Assembly: GCF_002078875.1 (NCBI RefSeq)
Contig: NC_034438.1
Location: 18,091,919 to 18,155,918 of the forward strand
DNA: 64,000 nt
Direction: 5' to 3'
From: Numida meleagris
Lineage: Eukaryota > Chordata > Aves > Galliformes > Numididae
The notes beneath the pieces are model-generated. The model searched no databases and was not told where the DNA came from. It worked only from the letters and a program-made list of their open reading frames with translations. Shown here piece by piece: positions 1-13,000 of the stretch (position 1 is its first letter; each line of letters starts with the position of its first letter). A program made the position numbers and the translations under genes.

Positions 1-39
1 TCAAAAGGAAAGCCATTTCAATAGTACAGCCTGCCCAGC

Positions 40-300
40 TCGCCAAATGTAGCGATAAGCAGGACTAACGCAATGGAAACAGCGTTACAAAAGGTGGAAG
101 GAAAATACAGCGCTCACCCGGATCAGAAGATTTGGGGCTCACAGGAAAAGGCTCCCACCAAGGAAGGATCTCCAGGCAGAGATCCTTCCTCAGGGGCAGT
201 CAGCCCTTAAATGAGGCCTAAGAGGGGTGGAGCCAGGCTCCACCCCTTCTGGTTGCACAGGTGAATTGCCTTCACCTGTGCTCCCAGGGCTGACTGGGTC
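40..300. repeat. Multi-hairpin, CpG-containing segment of unknown family
   Basis: Seen directly: 161-172 pairs perfectly with 179-190 (12 bp, 6-nt loop). 223-234 pairs with 236-247 (12 bp around a single base). 255-265 pairs with 271-281 (11 bp, 5-nt loop). 197-207 pairs with 286-296 (11 bp) and encloses the second and third hairpins, giving a branched fold. A weaker 6-bp pair lies at 66-71/82-87. The segment has more CpG than its surroundings, which hints at a fairly recent insertion. It resembles an LTR or a structured non-autonomous repeat, but I recognise no family and see no PBS, polypurine tract or internal region. The left boundary may lie outside the window. Confidence 0.55.
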
Positions 301-351
301 TTTCCTCCAGGTGCTCAATCAGTGGTTCAGGCCATGACTCAGCAGTTCCCA

Positions 352-408
352 TACAAGGTCTTTCCCAACCTTGGTGATTCTAACATTTCTGTGATGGTCA
401 GTGTGATG
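352..408 (+). mobile_element. Possible CR1 LINE 3' tail scrap
   Basis: The sequence runs through an 'acaaggtctttcccaacctt' type stretch, then 'ggtgattcta' and 'tctgtgat', which parallels the end of CR1 3' UTRs elsewhere in this window (for example 45410-45467). Only the terminal 50-60 bases are present. It lies directly downstream of the multi-hairpin segment, so it may be an independent CR1 insertion or the tail of that unit. Confidence 0.4.
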
Positions 409-410
409 GT

Positions 411-3400
411 AAATTTGTCCTTGCTGTTACAGTTAACAACTTGTTATCAATGTGTTTATTATTGAAAAAGTAAGAGGATGTAAGTCCTAACTTTTTTTAA
501 GGGAACATTCAGGAAGAAGGCACTGAAATTACAAGATTTCTCCCTAATCATAAACATTCTAAATGAGCCTACCTAGCTTGTCTAATCACCATTGTGACTA
601 CTTCCCATGCTGTAAAGGTCCAGAAAACAATGATAACAAAATTCATCCAGTCATCCTACGAAAATTCTCTACTGAATTTTAGTAAAACCAGGATGATTAA
701 ATAACTTTGACAGAGCTGTTTCAGCCCCTGGGCATTTGAAACACTGACAGCTGATAAAATATCTATGAGATATCCCCTGCCACTGCCAAGACACTTATAT
801 GTGCCAAGATCAGCTTTTCTCTTTTCCTCAGAAGATGTAACATCTATAACAGAAGGAAAAGAACACAATAGAAAGTATGGAAATAAATAGATAGGAGACT
901 CTTGTCTTCAGTAGGAAAGGCATATAGCTTTATATTTGCAGGACTTTTCTGCTCTCAGTTCTCAAGCCTACTTAAACTGGAAATCAGAGGGGTACTCTGG
1001 TTGTAGCAGTGATGTACACATATATAACACACAGCTTCTCCCTGTCTGGTGTTTATTGGATTTTATTCTGTGTTTTCCCCTGTTGAAAAAGTGCACAGTA
1101 ATCTCTTGGGTATAGTGATACTTAAGTCCAAGATTTCAAGTCCAGCTATGGTTGCATAGAAATCCACATAAGTATTTGCCAAGAGTTGTGAATAGGACTG
1201 CATGCATGCTGAACTGCACGCACACATGGTGGGGGGGTTTCCCTGCCTAAGGTTGGACAGGATGTTATCCCTCTTCAAAGAAGAAGGAAACAAGAATGAT
1301 TGTTGAAAACTGGGAAAACCTAGAAAAATATTTGACAATAGAACTTAGCAAAAATGAAGGTTTTACACAATAGACCTTCTTGGTAAATGGGAAGATTTTA
1401 GAAACTTCTAGCCATTTTAAATTCCTCCCCCACTTCCTTGGGCAGAAGCCCAAAATCAACAGGAGACGTACATTGGTTATAAATGACAATCAAAGCAGAA
1501 AAAAATCCGTGACCTTTCTGAACTTTCTAAGTACCTCTTACTTGAGTTCAGAGTTATAAGCATCACCAATGCTGCCCCTCATCAGCTTGCAGGGGTTTGT
1601 ACAAAACTCTTGTTCTTGCTGGTTCCTGTCAACACTGTAAGATATTTAAAATGTCTGTGTTTTTGCTGTTCACTGGAAACACTGCAAGCTTAAATGTTAC
1701 TTTTTTGGTTCTTGTGTTTTCTTTCGTAGATGAGAATTAGCACTCATTTAAAACACGCTGACAGTACTAGTGTTCACAGAGGAGGAATCGAGGTGCTGCT
1801 GCCTTCTACCTTCAGTTTGGCTTAGAAGTATGCAAAATTATCATGGCTTTGGGAAAGTTTTGTTTACAGAGTAGAAAAAAGATGGCCAAATACAATGAAA
1901 TACAATGCATTCAGGTTTCACTGCCCTTCCTATGAGCAGAAGACAGGCAGTGAATAATGGGGCTGCAGAGCAGGTATTCATGTGATATCCCATCAAACTA
2001 ACTGTGTGATGTGGTCTCTGAACATGCATTACTCAAGCACTGTAACATGACATACAGCATACCAAACTAATACTTCTGTGAAGTGACCATAAATAAATAT
2101 ATCATCATAAAAAGGCTATTTCTGTACCTCTGCTTCTGTGGCCTATAATTAGTACAATTCCAAGTGCTTGTTGTGGCAAATGTTGCAACTGAAATATTTT
2201 ATTTCCCTTTTCGAATATTTTCTGGAAGTTTGAACGCCATCCTGACCTCACAAAATGAGAAATATTCCTGACAATTTCTACACAGTTGAAATGCTGCATT
2301 TTGATAAATTCCACTTTTAATATGTTTTACGTTTCATCTTATAAAAAAACAAAATAGTAGATTTTTCTTGAAATTTGAAATGACATTTGTTGACATTACA
2401 ATCTGTCTTTGTGAAACAAAACTGTCACATTTTGTAAAATGTTTACATTCAGTTAACAAGTTTTGTTTTGTTTTAATCAGAAACTTGATGAAAATATATT
2501 TCTCAGTTGTAATTTAGGGTCACGGAAAAGATGTGTTAGCTGATGTAGCAGTTACAAGATTTCCCTGACTTCATGAGGGCCTCAGTAGGATGAGGACAAG
2601 CAGAAGATGCCCTCTTTCTTGAGGGTGTGTACAGTTTACATGGATATATAAAATAATTAGTATTTATAATGGATATATGAAGATATAATACCTGCACAAA
2701 CCATGCTTATGAATATACTATAGCAAATTCCGTGTGCACATATTATAAAGGTCTTCATTAAATTTATCTCTGTACAGGTACCCTCTGTAAAGAAAACATC
2801 ATTTAGCCATCACAAGGTTTTCTTTCCTCACACTTTTTTGAAATGCAGATTTCTCAGGAGTTAGATTACTGAAAGCTACATCTTCCAAGGTCAGCAAGGG
2901 CTTATTGTGTGCGGTCTGAATGAGGGTCTTGCTGGCTGAAAGCAGCCGAGTAGTTCCTGCCAGATCTACATCTATTCTGCGGCACTGAGAAGTCTCTCAA
3001 AAACTTCAGTTAAGTTTAGGAGAGAAAGCTTTACACCTTCTGTGTACTGATTGGTCCACATTCACAGCTTGGGTTTCCAAGTGGACACACATTTCAGTAT
3101 AGCTTAAGGTAGAGAACAAAATTACATTTTAAATTGGCTTAGGGCCAAGAGCACAAGTAGCTTTGCATATAAGTTAAAGGTGTTTACTACTTTGAGTGTT
3201 TAGATTTCTTGATGTCTAGTAAGACAAAGATTCAACCAAAATTTTTATGGTGGCAGTCACAACATCTGCCTCTTTTGTCTGAATTCTTTCGTGTCAGATA
3301 AATTACAGTATCTCTCACAGCTGGTATCACAGTTTCATTCCACTGCCTAGTATCTTATTTCCTGAAAATGAGCAGTTCAGATGCTTGGAAGTCTCCTTCC

Positions 3401-5700
3401 TCTGTGGCTAACAAATGGCATCAAAAGTTATAGAGCAGGAGACAAACTCTATCTCTCATTCTCAGCTTCATGTCTCATTTTCATCAAGCCAAAAGGAAAT
3501 AATAATAATTTAGCATATTTTTCTGTTATATAGTGATGAATTCTTTATCATCTGCGAACAAGTAGTTGCATTAGTAATATTCGTTTAGCAATAATGAGAT
3601 TCCTTGTAATTTGCTTTTTGGCTCTGCTTACTGAGAATTACCCCTACTGCGCAAAAACTTGTTTCTATTACATGTGTTTAATTTTAATGTGCTTACAGGG
3701 ATTAACAGCTCAGTAACTGCTGACAACAGAGTGCTATAACAGATGGGTTTAAATCATGTAGGAAAATAATAACAAAATACTTTGATATGAAGAGTTATAT
3801 TTCAGAAAATATATCTTTCATCCAGCAAAATTTGACCAGTTCACAGGCATTATCTGTCCTGAAAGTGATCCTTGTGATTTTCCAGGGCTTCTACACCTGA
3901 AATCAAATCTAGTAGTATAATGCCATAAATCACACAACAATTACCAAGGTCACTTCAGATAGCCTTATTGCTTTTTTTATTCAAAGAGATAGCCCTTCAA
4001 TAGTGAGAAATAAGATATCCAGGAATTCCAGCCTGCCCTCATGTAATCTCCTTTACAGAGCACAACAAAGAACAATTGTGTGAAGCACAATGACCTCAGA
4101 TGCTTGAAAGCTTTCAGGCTATTTATGAATGTGGAGTGGTGAGACTAAGCATGCATTCAGGATGAAGAAACCTTGACCAAGGAGAGACCATACTAGTTGA
4201 GAATTATTTTTGTATGAGGAAGCTGTAGATGAAAACAAAAGAACAAGTACTGCAGTACTGAAGTCAAAGACAGGCATATTCACTTTTGTGTTAGTTCTGT
4301 GAGAGCATCATACCTCCTCAGGGATTAACGTGAGCAGATGTGACATTTGTATGTCCTTGATAATAATCATATGTGATACTGAGTCCTTGCACACCTACAC
4401 CAGTAAAGATCTAAACTAATAAAAGAGATTCCTCCAAGTCTTTGCTGTACTAAAAACAGATTACCTTGACTTTATGAAATGGTAGTTCTATTTATCAAAG
4501 GAAAAATAACGTATTTGTTGTTGGTTAAGTAACATGCCTATGTATATGCTTACTGTCAACAAAGGATTGCATACAGACTTAGCCATGGCAAGTGAACTGT
4601 GATGAGTTTGATCCTCAGGTAATAGGTGCTAATATAACGGTGATTGTATGCATTCATGCATATCTAGATAGCAGTCTTTTCCACAGTTAAAGGAAAATTT
4701 GTGGGATGGACTAAAAGTACTGTCTGAGATACACACATTTACCACTCAGATGCTATCAGCTAGAAAAGAAATCAGCAAAGAAAGAGCGCAATTGTGACTA
4801 TGCTTCGGTGTGCATCTGCAGTCATGTGTGTTATGACGTTGTACACTTTTTTTAGCAACTTCCTACATACCCACTGCTCTGAAAATAACTGCATCTCAAA
4901 TATGTTTTAAATCACAAAAATCATGATTTTATTCAGGCTATGAGGAAGTTGAAATCAGCAGAAGATCTTCAACTAGAAAGAGATGCAGCTAAGTAAGGTC
5001 AGAAAATATTATGGGAAAGTTACATCCAGGAGGAAATGTCAGAGAGATTAATGATGGGAAACAATAGATGCTTGGGAATATAAGTCCAGAAAGAGACAAC
5101 ACTGCATGCATCCCTTTACTCTGTCTTAACAAGGAGCTTTTAGAGGAATATACTGTGATAGTGAAGCATATCCTGTATGCTCGAACTACAGGTAATTTAA
5201 AACAGGCAAACATTGCATGCTGAACATACATCTCTATGGTAGGATTTTGTTGATTATATACACCAGAGCCACTGTTATTTATGATGTCACAGGGTCCTAA
5301 GAGAATGTAAAAGCCCTTAAAATTATGCTTGCTTATAAACCTCAAGTCTTGAAAAATATTTTGGAAATAGTTTAGAAGATATTTCAAGCAAAAAATAGTC
5401 ATAGTTGCTACATTTCCAGTAGTGATAGTTTAGAAACAATCTTTAGGATTTGCAGCCATAAAATCTAACAGTGACACTATATGCATATTCATTATGAACA
5501 TCATATTTAGTTAAAGGTAACTAAATGCAATACCAGATAGCTTTCAAGTAGCATCTTCACATCTCAATAATTAATCACTCATTTAAAATTTTAAAATTGT
5601 ATCTTACCTACAGTCTATTTCACAACTCTATTTTTCTCATCCGTCATCTAAAAAAACAGTTCTATGTTGGTATATGCTGACTCCAGATAAGTTTTACAAA
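411..5700. other. AT-rich intergenic sequence
   Basis: I see no gene or recognisable transposon. There is a short inverted repeat with a nested hairpin at 2413-2469, a poly(G) run near 1230, a 14-bp perfect palindrome at 4246-4259, and short AT-rich tracts near 2640-2690. Reading frames here, the longest about 137 codons at 4989-5402 on the minus strand, have no domain I recognise and look like chance. Confidence 0.7.
4246..4259. repeat. 14-bp perfect palindrome
   Basis: AGTACTGCAGTACT reads identically on both strands and is flanked by non-matching bases. It could be a chance palindrome or a symmetric protein-binding site. Nothing around it supports a function. Confidence 0.5.
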
Positions 5701-5993
5701 ATAGATCATAGAGTTATGGAATGCTTTGGGTTGGAAGGGACATTAGAGGCCATTTGATTACAACACCCCCACCACAGGCAGCACACTTTCCTCTAAACTA
5801 AATGGCAAAGGACTCTGCCCATATGGCCTTGGACTTATCCTGGGATGGGGTAATGACAACTTCTCTGGGAAGCCTGTTCCAGCACCTCACCGTCCTGTCA
5901 GTAAAAAATTTTCTCTTAGCATCTAACCTAAATTTCCTCTCTTATAGTTTAAAACGTTTCCCCCTTGTCCTGTGACTATCAGACCATTTAAAA
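5701..5993 (-). mobile_element. CR1 LINE 3' end fragment
   Basis: The left edge carries the reverse complement of the CR1 tail (degraded 'tcatagagttatggaatg', then 'ttgggttggaagggac'). It continues through the antisense of the C-terminal ORF2 region and ends near 5993 in what corresponds to the distal ORF2. The coding part is too decayed to translate usefully. Only about 290 bp of the 3' end is present, a typical 5'-truncated CR1. The divergence, including lost octamers, suggests an old insertion. Confidence 0.85.
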
Positions 5994-6819
5994 TACCTTC
6001 TCATACAGTGAGTGTTCTTCATTCTCCCAGTCCCTGTCTTTGCTGTCTGCAACTTGGGCAGTGTGGCTAGAACAATGGACAGAGAAGACTGAGGTAAAAA
6101 AGGAATTGAGATGTGTTGTCTCTTTCAGTTGTGACTTTACTGAGATATCAAATACACATACTGTGCAAAGATTTAAAATTTGAATAATTGAAGTTGCATC
6201 CATCATAACAAGAGAAATGGGAAATGATCTCTGAGATAATACTAAGTATCACGGATGGAGCACAAACAGGTAACAAATGCTGCTGGCACCTTCATGCTTC
6301 CACATCTGAGTCAACTGCTGAATTAATAAAATTGCAACTGTGTGAAGTACAGTCAAATGCTGTTCCTAAGCCTTTAGTTGTTCAACATCTGCCTAAAGCT
6401 GAGCTGCCAAAACCACCCATGAAGGTGTTGGCGTGCACTGGCTGACTTTAGTTACTTCAGATGACCTTAGTTTAACCTTTTTACTCTCCATTGCTTATTA
6501 TACAAGTTTGAGAGGAAGTTCTTACCATCCCTGGTGAAATTAAGACATTATACCATTGTCATTAAAAAATATAGACAATAATTTTCCACTTTTCTCCTTT
6601 GCTATTTTATGTTTTTCACACATTTTATATTTTCATCATGCAATTAGTAAAATCTTTAGTATGTATCAAATTGTTTTTGATAAAAAGATTTCTGATCTAT
6701 GCATTTTCATATGACACTGCAAAATGAGTCTTTTTGTTTTTACATGATCAGAAATCCATGTTGTATGTTTTTTACAAATGAAATATGAAAAGAGGATGCA
6801 GACCATCAGATTAGAACAC
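5994..6819. other. AT-rich intergenic sequence
   Basis: Unique-looking sequence between two oppositely oriented CR1 pieces. The reading frames here (for example 6224-6445 on the plus strand) have no recognisable domain. Nothing else is seen. Confidence 0.6.
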
Positions 6820-7386
6820 AAGAAGAAAGAAGGCCTGCCCCTCTACTCTACTCTCATGAGACCCTACTGGGAGTACTGCGTCCAGTTCTGGGGCCCCCAA
6901 CACAAGAAGGACATGGAGCTGTTGGAGCAGGTCCAGAGGAGGGCCATGAAGATGATCAGAGGGCTGGAGCACCTCCACTACAGGGACATGCTGAGAGAGC
7001 TGGGGCTCTTCAGCTTGGAGAAGAAAAGCTCCCAGGGGACCTTGCAGCGGCCTTCCAGTACCTGATGGGGGTCTACAGGAAAGCTGGGGAGGGACTTTTT
7101 ATGAGGGCATGCAGTAACAGGACGAGGGGAAATGATTTTAAATTGAAAGAGGATAGGTTTAGATTAGATATTAGGAAGAAATTGTTTACTGTGAGGGTGG
7201 TGAGACACTGGAACAGGTTTCCCAGTGAGGTTGTGAATGCCCCCTCCCTGGAAGCATTCAAGGCCAGGCTGGATGGGGGTTTGAGCAACCTGGTCTAGAG
7301 GGAGGTGTCCCTGCCTATAGCAGGGGGGTTGGAATTAGATGATATTAAAGGTCACTTCCAACCTAAATCCTTCTATGATTCTATGA
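6820..7386 (+). mobile_element. CR1 LINE, 5'-truncated, sense on plus strand
   Basis: Contains the C-terminal end of CR1 ORF2, the 3' UTR (from about 7300) and the terminal 'ttctatgattctatga' octamers ending at 7386. The protein remnant lies in two pieces: 6778-7065 includes '[20 protein letters not shown]' and '[20 protein letters not shown]', and 7065-7298 includes 'HWNRFPSEVVNAPSLEAFKA'. A frameshift near 7050 separates them. The first frame opens in flanking DNA, so its first residues are not CR1. No catalytic reverse transcriptase motif is included. Confidence 0.93.
6829..7298 (+). pseudogene. CR1 ORF2 C-terminal remnant
   Basis: Codes for the region C-terminal to the reverse transcriptase palm of the CR1 ORF2 polyprotein, which in an active element combines APE-type endonuclease and reverse transcriptase. 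One frameshift near 7050 breaks the frame, and the upstream endonuclease and palm motifs are absent through 5' truncation, so it cannot be functional. The shared strings 'EYCVQFW' and '[10 protein letters not shown]' match the copy at 61262-61937. Confidence 0.85.
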
Positions 7387-8813
7387 AGGCTAAGAAGAAA
7401 TAACATCCTTTCCCATGAATCTTGCCTTTTGTGCATGTCTCTGTCGCTGTTTTTTAGCATACTCTCTAATTTTTCTACTCATTGACATAGGAAATCACTA
7501 TTTTCTGCACTTTCATGGATGGATATATAGAGATATGTAAATGGAAGTAAGTACCTCAGTTTTGTTGAAAATAAAAAATCTAAAGGACTTTTGAGATCTT
7601 AGCATTTCAAGGTGCAGCACAGATATAAACTCCGATCTTTTAATGGCAAACTATTACTCTAACCAGGGAGCTCTGTTACTTTATTCCATAAAATGGCAAC
7701 AGGTAAGTCAAACAGCTCAAAATTCGTTCACCAGTCAGAAGTGAAGAGACACTGACATAATAATACCATTAAATATATTTTTTCCTTAAAATAGCAGCTG
7801 TGTCCATACTGCTCACTGGGAATCACCTCTGGTCCACACTAAACTTTGAATTTTCCCTGGGCATCATTTGTGAGACTGCTAACTGCTGCAAGCCAAAACT
7901 TTGCTGAGGTGTATTTAATCAATTGAACAATGATTGCAGGACACTATCTGAGTAAATCTCCTAGCTATATTTAATATGCTAGTGTGGCTGTAGCCCATTA
8001 TATCAGTTACAAACCTGCTAAGAGATCAGGATTTGAGGAAAGAATTAAGACTGGGAACTTCCCCATCTTGGGGTAGATACATCCGCTTTGGTTGCTATAT
8101 GGTAGTACCACACCCAGACTTACAAGCTGCACAATGGCTATCATGTCTGTGTGAGTGCTGAACATGAATAGCAAACTACCTTTTCTCTTCTCCCTCCTGC
8201 TTCTCAACACACGTACACACACTCTAAGTCAGTCCTCAGGAAAAACTAAACAATTCTGTGAAACAAGCCAATTCAAAGTAGTACAATGAATCCACCAAAA
8301 TAGCCTGTAAGAATGACGAGGAGGAAATGATTTCACTTTTTGCTTTATCCAGGGGGTGCTCTTGCATAACCTGCTCACTGTGCACAACAGTGCAGTTCCA
8401 GCCACATGTAAGGCACATTTGAAAGCAATTCTGAGAACACAATTTAATTTGCAGGATGTTAAAAAACAAAACAAAAAAACACGCTGTTCTCCAGGAGCTA
8501 AGAAGAAATTTTCTCTCCCTGTGCTGAAGAGTTTTTTGGCTTAAGTTAAAATGCACACAGAATGGTCATTTATTGATGTCTGCAAGCCTAAGCTGAAGCA
8601 CATGAAGAGTTAAAACGTATCCTGAGTATGAATAGAGATTATAGCCTCATGACTTAGATCTTATGTACCCTTGCCTGAATTTTCAGAATATTGCCTATCT
8701 TTTTCAGATTGCATTTGACACAAGTATTACTTACATAAATTTATCAGGCTGGCCAGCTGGATCCAGCTCTACTAAAAAGCAAACTTACTAGGTGAGACTA
8801 GTAGAATCATAGG
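7387..8813. other. AT-rich intergenic sequence
   Basis: No gene or repeat recognised apart from an A-rich run at about 8459-8481. The short overlapping frames on both strands at 8229-8556 have no recognisable domain and are treated as chance. Confidence 0.6.
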
Positions 8814-9095
8814 ATCACAGGATTGTAGAATCATAGAATGGCTTGGGTTGGAAGGGACCTTAATCATTTAGTTCCAACCCTCTGCTATGGGCTGGTTGTC
8901 ACCCACCAGCTCAGGCTGCCTAAGGCCCCATGCAACCTGGCCTTGAGTACCTACAGGGATGAGGGACCCACTGCTTCTCTGGGCAGCTTGTGCCAGTGTT
9001 TCACTGCTCTCTGAGTGAAAAATTTTCCCTTGGCATCTAATCTAAATCTCCCCTCTTTTAGCTCCAAACTGTTCTCCCTTCTCCTATTACTCAGT
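8814..9095 (-). mobile_element. CR1 LINE 3' end fragment
   Basis: Begins with reverse-complement octamers ('tagaatcatagaatggcttg') and 'ttgggttggaagggaccttaa', then the antisense of the 3' UTR and last part of ORF2 through 'ctaatctaaatctcccctc' near 9040-9060. It ends at about 9095. It is better preserved than the copy at 5701-5993 and carries about 280 bp of the 3' end. Confidence 0.9.
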
Positions 9096-9934
9096 CACAG
9101 GGCTGGAGTTCTCTCTAAATGTCTCTGTTGCACTGCAGGAAATGCAGTGTCCATTCAGCAGCCACACTGAGAAATAAGGATTATCAGCCTTGCTGAAAAT
9201 GTGGTTACAAGGATTTTGAAACAGACAAAAAAAAACATGAATGCAAAGATAAAACTTGTAGGAGCTTCTAAAACGCATATTATAAACAATCTACTGCAGC
9301 TCTCTGAGGTCTGTTTGAACACTGTGATGTCCCCAGCCAGCAGGCAACAGTGTGCTGACCCAGCTTGTCAGGAAGCACTGTACAGCAGGTGACACAAGAT
9401 CTCACATCTCTAGTGTGCTCAGCCTCCCTTTTATCTGGCCTCTAAACCATATTTACATTTTCTCTCCCGGTCTCCCTCTTCCAATCTCTTCAAGAAAAGT
9501 CATGTCAGTAAGCCCTAAAGGGAATAGGTCTTTCTGCTTAAGAATTCTGGAGTGAAGGAACAAAGGCGTGAGGATGATAACGCTTTCCACTTCATGTACC
9601 TGCAAGGAGATGTCTCTTTAAGAGACCTCCTCAGCCCAGGGAGAGGTTTAGGGAAGCAAATGGCCTTTAACTACTTTGAAAATTACATCTGTTCAAAAGT
9701 TTGGATTATACACAATTTGTTACCTTTTCCTTTAGCCTCATAAAATCAAGTTTATTCTTTTATACACTACAAACCTTTACTGTCTTTAATGGAATATTTT
9801 TTTCTTTAATTACTCCTATTGCAACAGGGAAATAGGCAAAAGAAATTGCTTTAATTCTTTCTTTTCTTTTTTTCTTTTTTTTTTTTTTTGTATGTTCCTA
9901 TATTGATTTCTGGAATGATAAACTGCCTTCAGTT
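9096..9934. other. AT-rich intergenic sequence with pyrimidine tract
   Basis: No gene recognised. An interrupted poly(T)/CT tract lies at about 9855-9889. The three small plus-strand frames between 9201 and 9743 show no known domain. Confidence 0.55.
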
Positions 9935-10060
9935 TATCCAATATAATATCCAATATATAATAATAATAATATAATAATATAATATATATATAAATAATAT
10001 AATTAATATATATAAATAATATATAATACTTATATAATATCCAATATAATATCCAATATA
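9935..10060. repeat. AT-rich low-complexity island framed by a 23-bp direct repeat
   Basis: The 23 bases at 9935-9957 recur exactly at 10038-10060, and each copy is itself built from two 'tatccaatata' units. Between them lie about 80 bases made only of A and T (TAA, ATA and TATA runs). It probably arose by replication slippage or unequal exchange. The minus-strand frame here (9929-10117) is simply the translation of this tract (Tyr/Ile rich). Confidence 0.85.
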
Positions 10061-13000
10061 ATTATGGATGCACTTATTAAAGGACAGATCACTCATGACA
10101 GATCCAAATCTGAGCAAAGTGTCCAGCTATTTCTCTGAATATCATAATGATTCTCTGGGGGTAATACTCTGACACATTATCAAGAATTCAAAGGAATACA
10201 CAAAAAGTGTAAATCAAACCATGTCTTTTTGGTTTCTATTGCTTGTCTGTGTTCACTGCAACCCAGCAGGTGAATTAATAGAGATGTTTTAGAGATGTCT
10301 TAGAGACTCCTGGATCAGGAAGAAAGAAAGAACTTGTATGAACTATTGCCCAGTGTGAAACAGAACATTTCCTTTTAGGAGTTCTGAAAAAGTTCAGTAT
10401 ATTTATATGGAATAATTAACTTCCATTTTCCTGAATTATTCTTTTCCTTGCCAGGACTGGAAGATGAACTGATAAAAATAATAAGGTAACCTACTTTCTT
10501 TACTGGTTGCACAAATAAAATGTGAAAAGACAAGGAAAATCTGAAAAATTACATTCCTGTGTGATTTCTAGGTTCATGTTTCTGTCTGAGAGTGGCCATT
10601 AGTCTAATGCATTCATTAATGTAAGAGCTGGGTGACATCCAATACACGCTAGATTTTTCTAGGTAAGCACCGATCCAAAATTACCTTTTGGGAGACTCTT
10701 AAAATCCACTGCTGGGGTCTTGGAATAAAGATTCATCTTCATGTCAGGTTCTATATCATTTATTAATTAGCAATATTTTCAAAGTGAATGAGGTTTTGAT
10801 TTGGTGCATGACTGCATTTAGGAGAAACCAAATATTTTCAGCTCCCATTTTCTTTAAAAGGAACAATCTGATTCTCAGCAGTGTCTGCAAACACCAAAAG
10901 ATATTTATGTTTTTAACGCAGTCAGGATCAAAAGGTGAAAATTACTGTATTCCCATGTTGCTGATTAAAAAACAAATCATTTAACCCTTCTGTCAGAATA
11001 CTCATGAATGTACACTTCTGAAGTATTCTAAACAGTACAGCTGGGCAAAATATTACACAATTATTCATTTGAAATTTTATTGTTTTCACTATTTTTTGAC
11101 TATTTTTAGAGCTAACTTTTTGCATTATTCCAGTCCCTGAATGGAAGGAAATGGCAGTTTCTTTGATATATAAAATCAGATTTGTAAATCATCTGCAGAA
11201 TGAGAATTATTATCTGAGAATACTTGTGAACTATTTCAAATAAGTTTAAGAAATACATTTAAGCTTAAGTACAAGCTACTTAAAATAGAGAGTGTGACTA
11301 ACCCCTCTGGATTCTTAGTCCTACTTAAACATCTGGCACATTTGCCAGATTGGAGATATTAAGATTTTGCACAGAAACAGAACAGCAAGTGCCTGGAAAA
11401 TGTCTCAGACTAGTGGAGACCAGTGCCTTCAGGACTTGTTTTGTGGGGATGTGAGAATGAAGCAAACAAGCCAGAGATTAGAGTGAAAGTTGGACTATAG
11501 CTAGGGAAGGATATGAAGTCTTCCTACTTGATAAAGATTTCCAGTCATAAACAGAATGCCATTCATATCATCTGTTATCCTATCAGAAGTGCCAAAAAAT
11601 TCAGAGAAACAAAACAATGGGCCAAAAATGCACAGCATTTCTCCTGCATGTCTTTATGTTATGTAGACACCATAATGAGGTGACATCACGATGCTAACTC
11701 CACGTGGGACTTTGCAGCTCTTTCTGGTAGAAGAAACTCTGACACTACAAAACAAGAAACTGTGCAAAAGATTTGAGGGTTGTTTCTACTTTAGCATAGG
11801 TGCATGATTCAAAGTGTAAGAGTGCTCTCCAACTGAAAAAAGCAATGCTCTGAAGATGTCTTGCAATACTGTTATAATGTTACTTTCTTATCATGTGGAG
11901 CATGACAGGCACTAAACATTGCGCTTAGTTAAGATGATTTAAATATTGAATTTCAGGATGGATCTGGAAAGCACACACATGGCAAAGTATTGCAAAGCAT
12001 ATATTCTTGCAAAATAAGCATAAAATAAACATAGTAATTTTCATTTGTAAGAATATACTGAACTACACAAAGAAATCCCTTCTCAGTATGCATAGAATTG
12101 AAACTGAAGGGTGGGAAACGTGTCTGAGTAAACCCAGACCCAGTGACCCAGATCAAACTACTTTCTGCTCTCAGGACACTGGTTCCTAAAATATTCCAGA
12201 CATTCACTGAATGCAACAGGAAGTTCTAGTCCAAAGCAGTCACCTTGGAAATAAAGGTGTGTGCAAAATGTTCCTAGAATATTTGTACATGCCTCTGTGA
12301 TTTAAGTGCACAGTTTTAAAGTCCTGCTCACTACTCACCACAAGGTAAAATATGTGTATTGATTACAGCTTGGCAGTAAGTGCTGTTGTTACTTGTTGCT
12401 ATGGTTCCCTTCCCACCACGTAGAATCGTGCCATTTACAATCTTAATTAAGTACATTTCTCCAAGTGAATCCTGATTACAAGGATAAGACAAAGGTTGAT
12501 GCATAAAACTGGTCCTGGGTGATTACTTAGTTCTCTACATCATTATCATTTGAGCTTTCAGTGTCAGTCTGGTACAGCCTGCAAAATACAGTGAAAGCTT
12601 CTCTTGACAGAAAAAGTAATCTCATAGTCATCCTTTTTAAATCTGTTTCAGGACCATCAGTAAACTTCACAGTTTCTCTGTTCTTTTGTAATTATTTAAA
12701 AGAAGACTTTTCTTTCTGCTTTTAGACATTATTACTAGGTTACCTATATCATTCTTAACTCTTTATAAATACATAAATTCTTTTCTAAAAACTTGTTTGC
12801 TTTCTGACTTTATTAAATTCCTAAGACTAGTCTGAGGACATAAAGAAAATGACAGAAGCAAATCCTGAAACATGAAAGAGAATAAAGAATTCAGGCTGTA
12901 CTATGAAAAGATCAATAGATATAATAACACTTCAAATTGCAGAATTCAAGCACTGTTTAATAGGTTTCACTCTGCCTGATTTTTCTTCTGTCTTAGATCT

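Noticed and set aside
1..300. Definite retroviral LTR
   Set aside because: The hairpins and CpG content would fit, but no TG...CA ends, primer-binding site, poly(A) signal or internal retroviral coding could be confirmed.
4989..5402. 137-codon minus-strand frame as a gene
   Set aside because: No recognisable domain and no supporting exon structure. The composition is typical of chance frames in AT-rich DNA.
9929..10117. CRISPR-like or satellite array
   Set aside because: There are only two copies of a 23-bp AT-rich repeat and the spacing is low complexity, so simple slippage explains it.
12395..12408. Third X-box (RFX) site
   Set aside because: Only the first half (GTTGCTATGG) fits; the second half is TTCC instead of YAAC.
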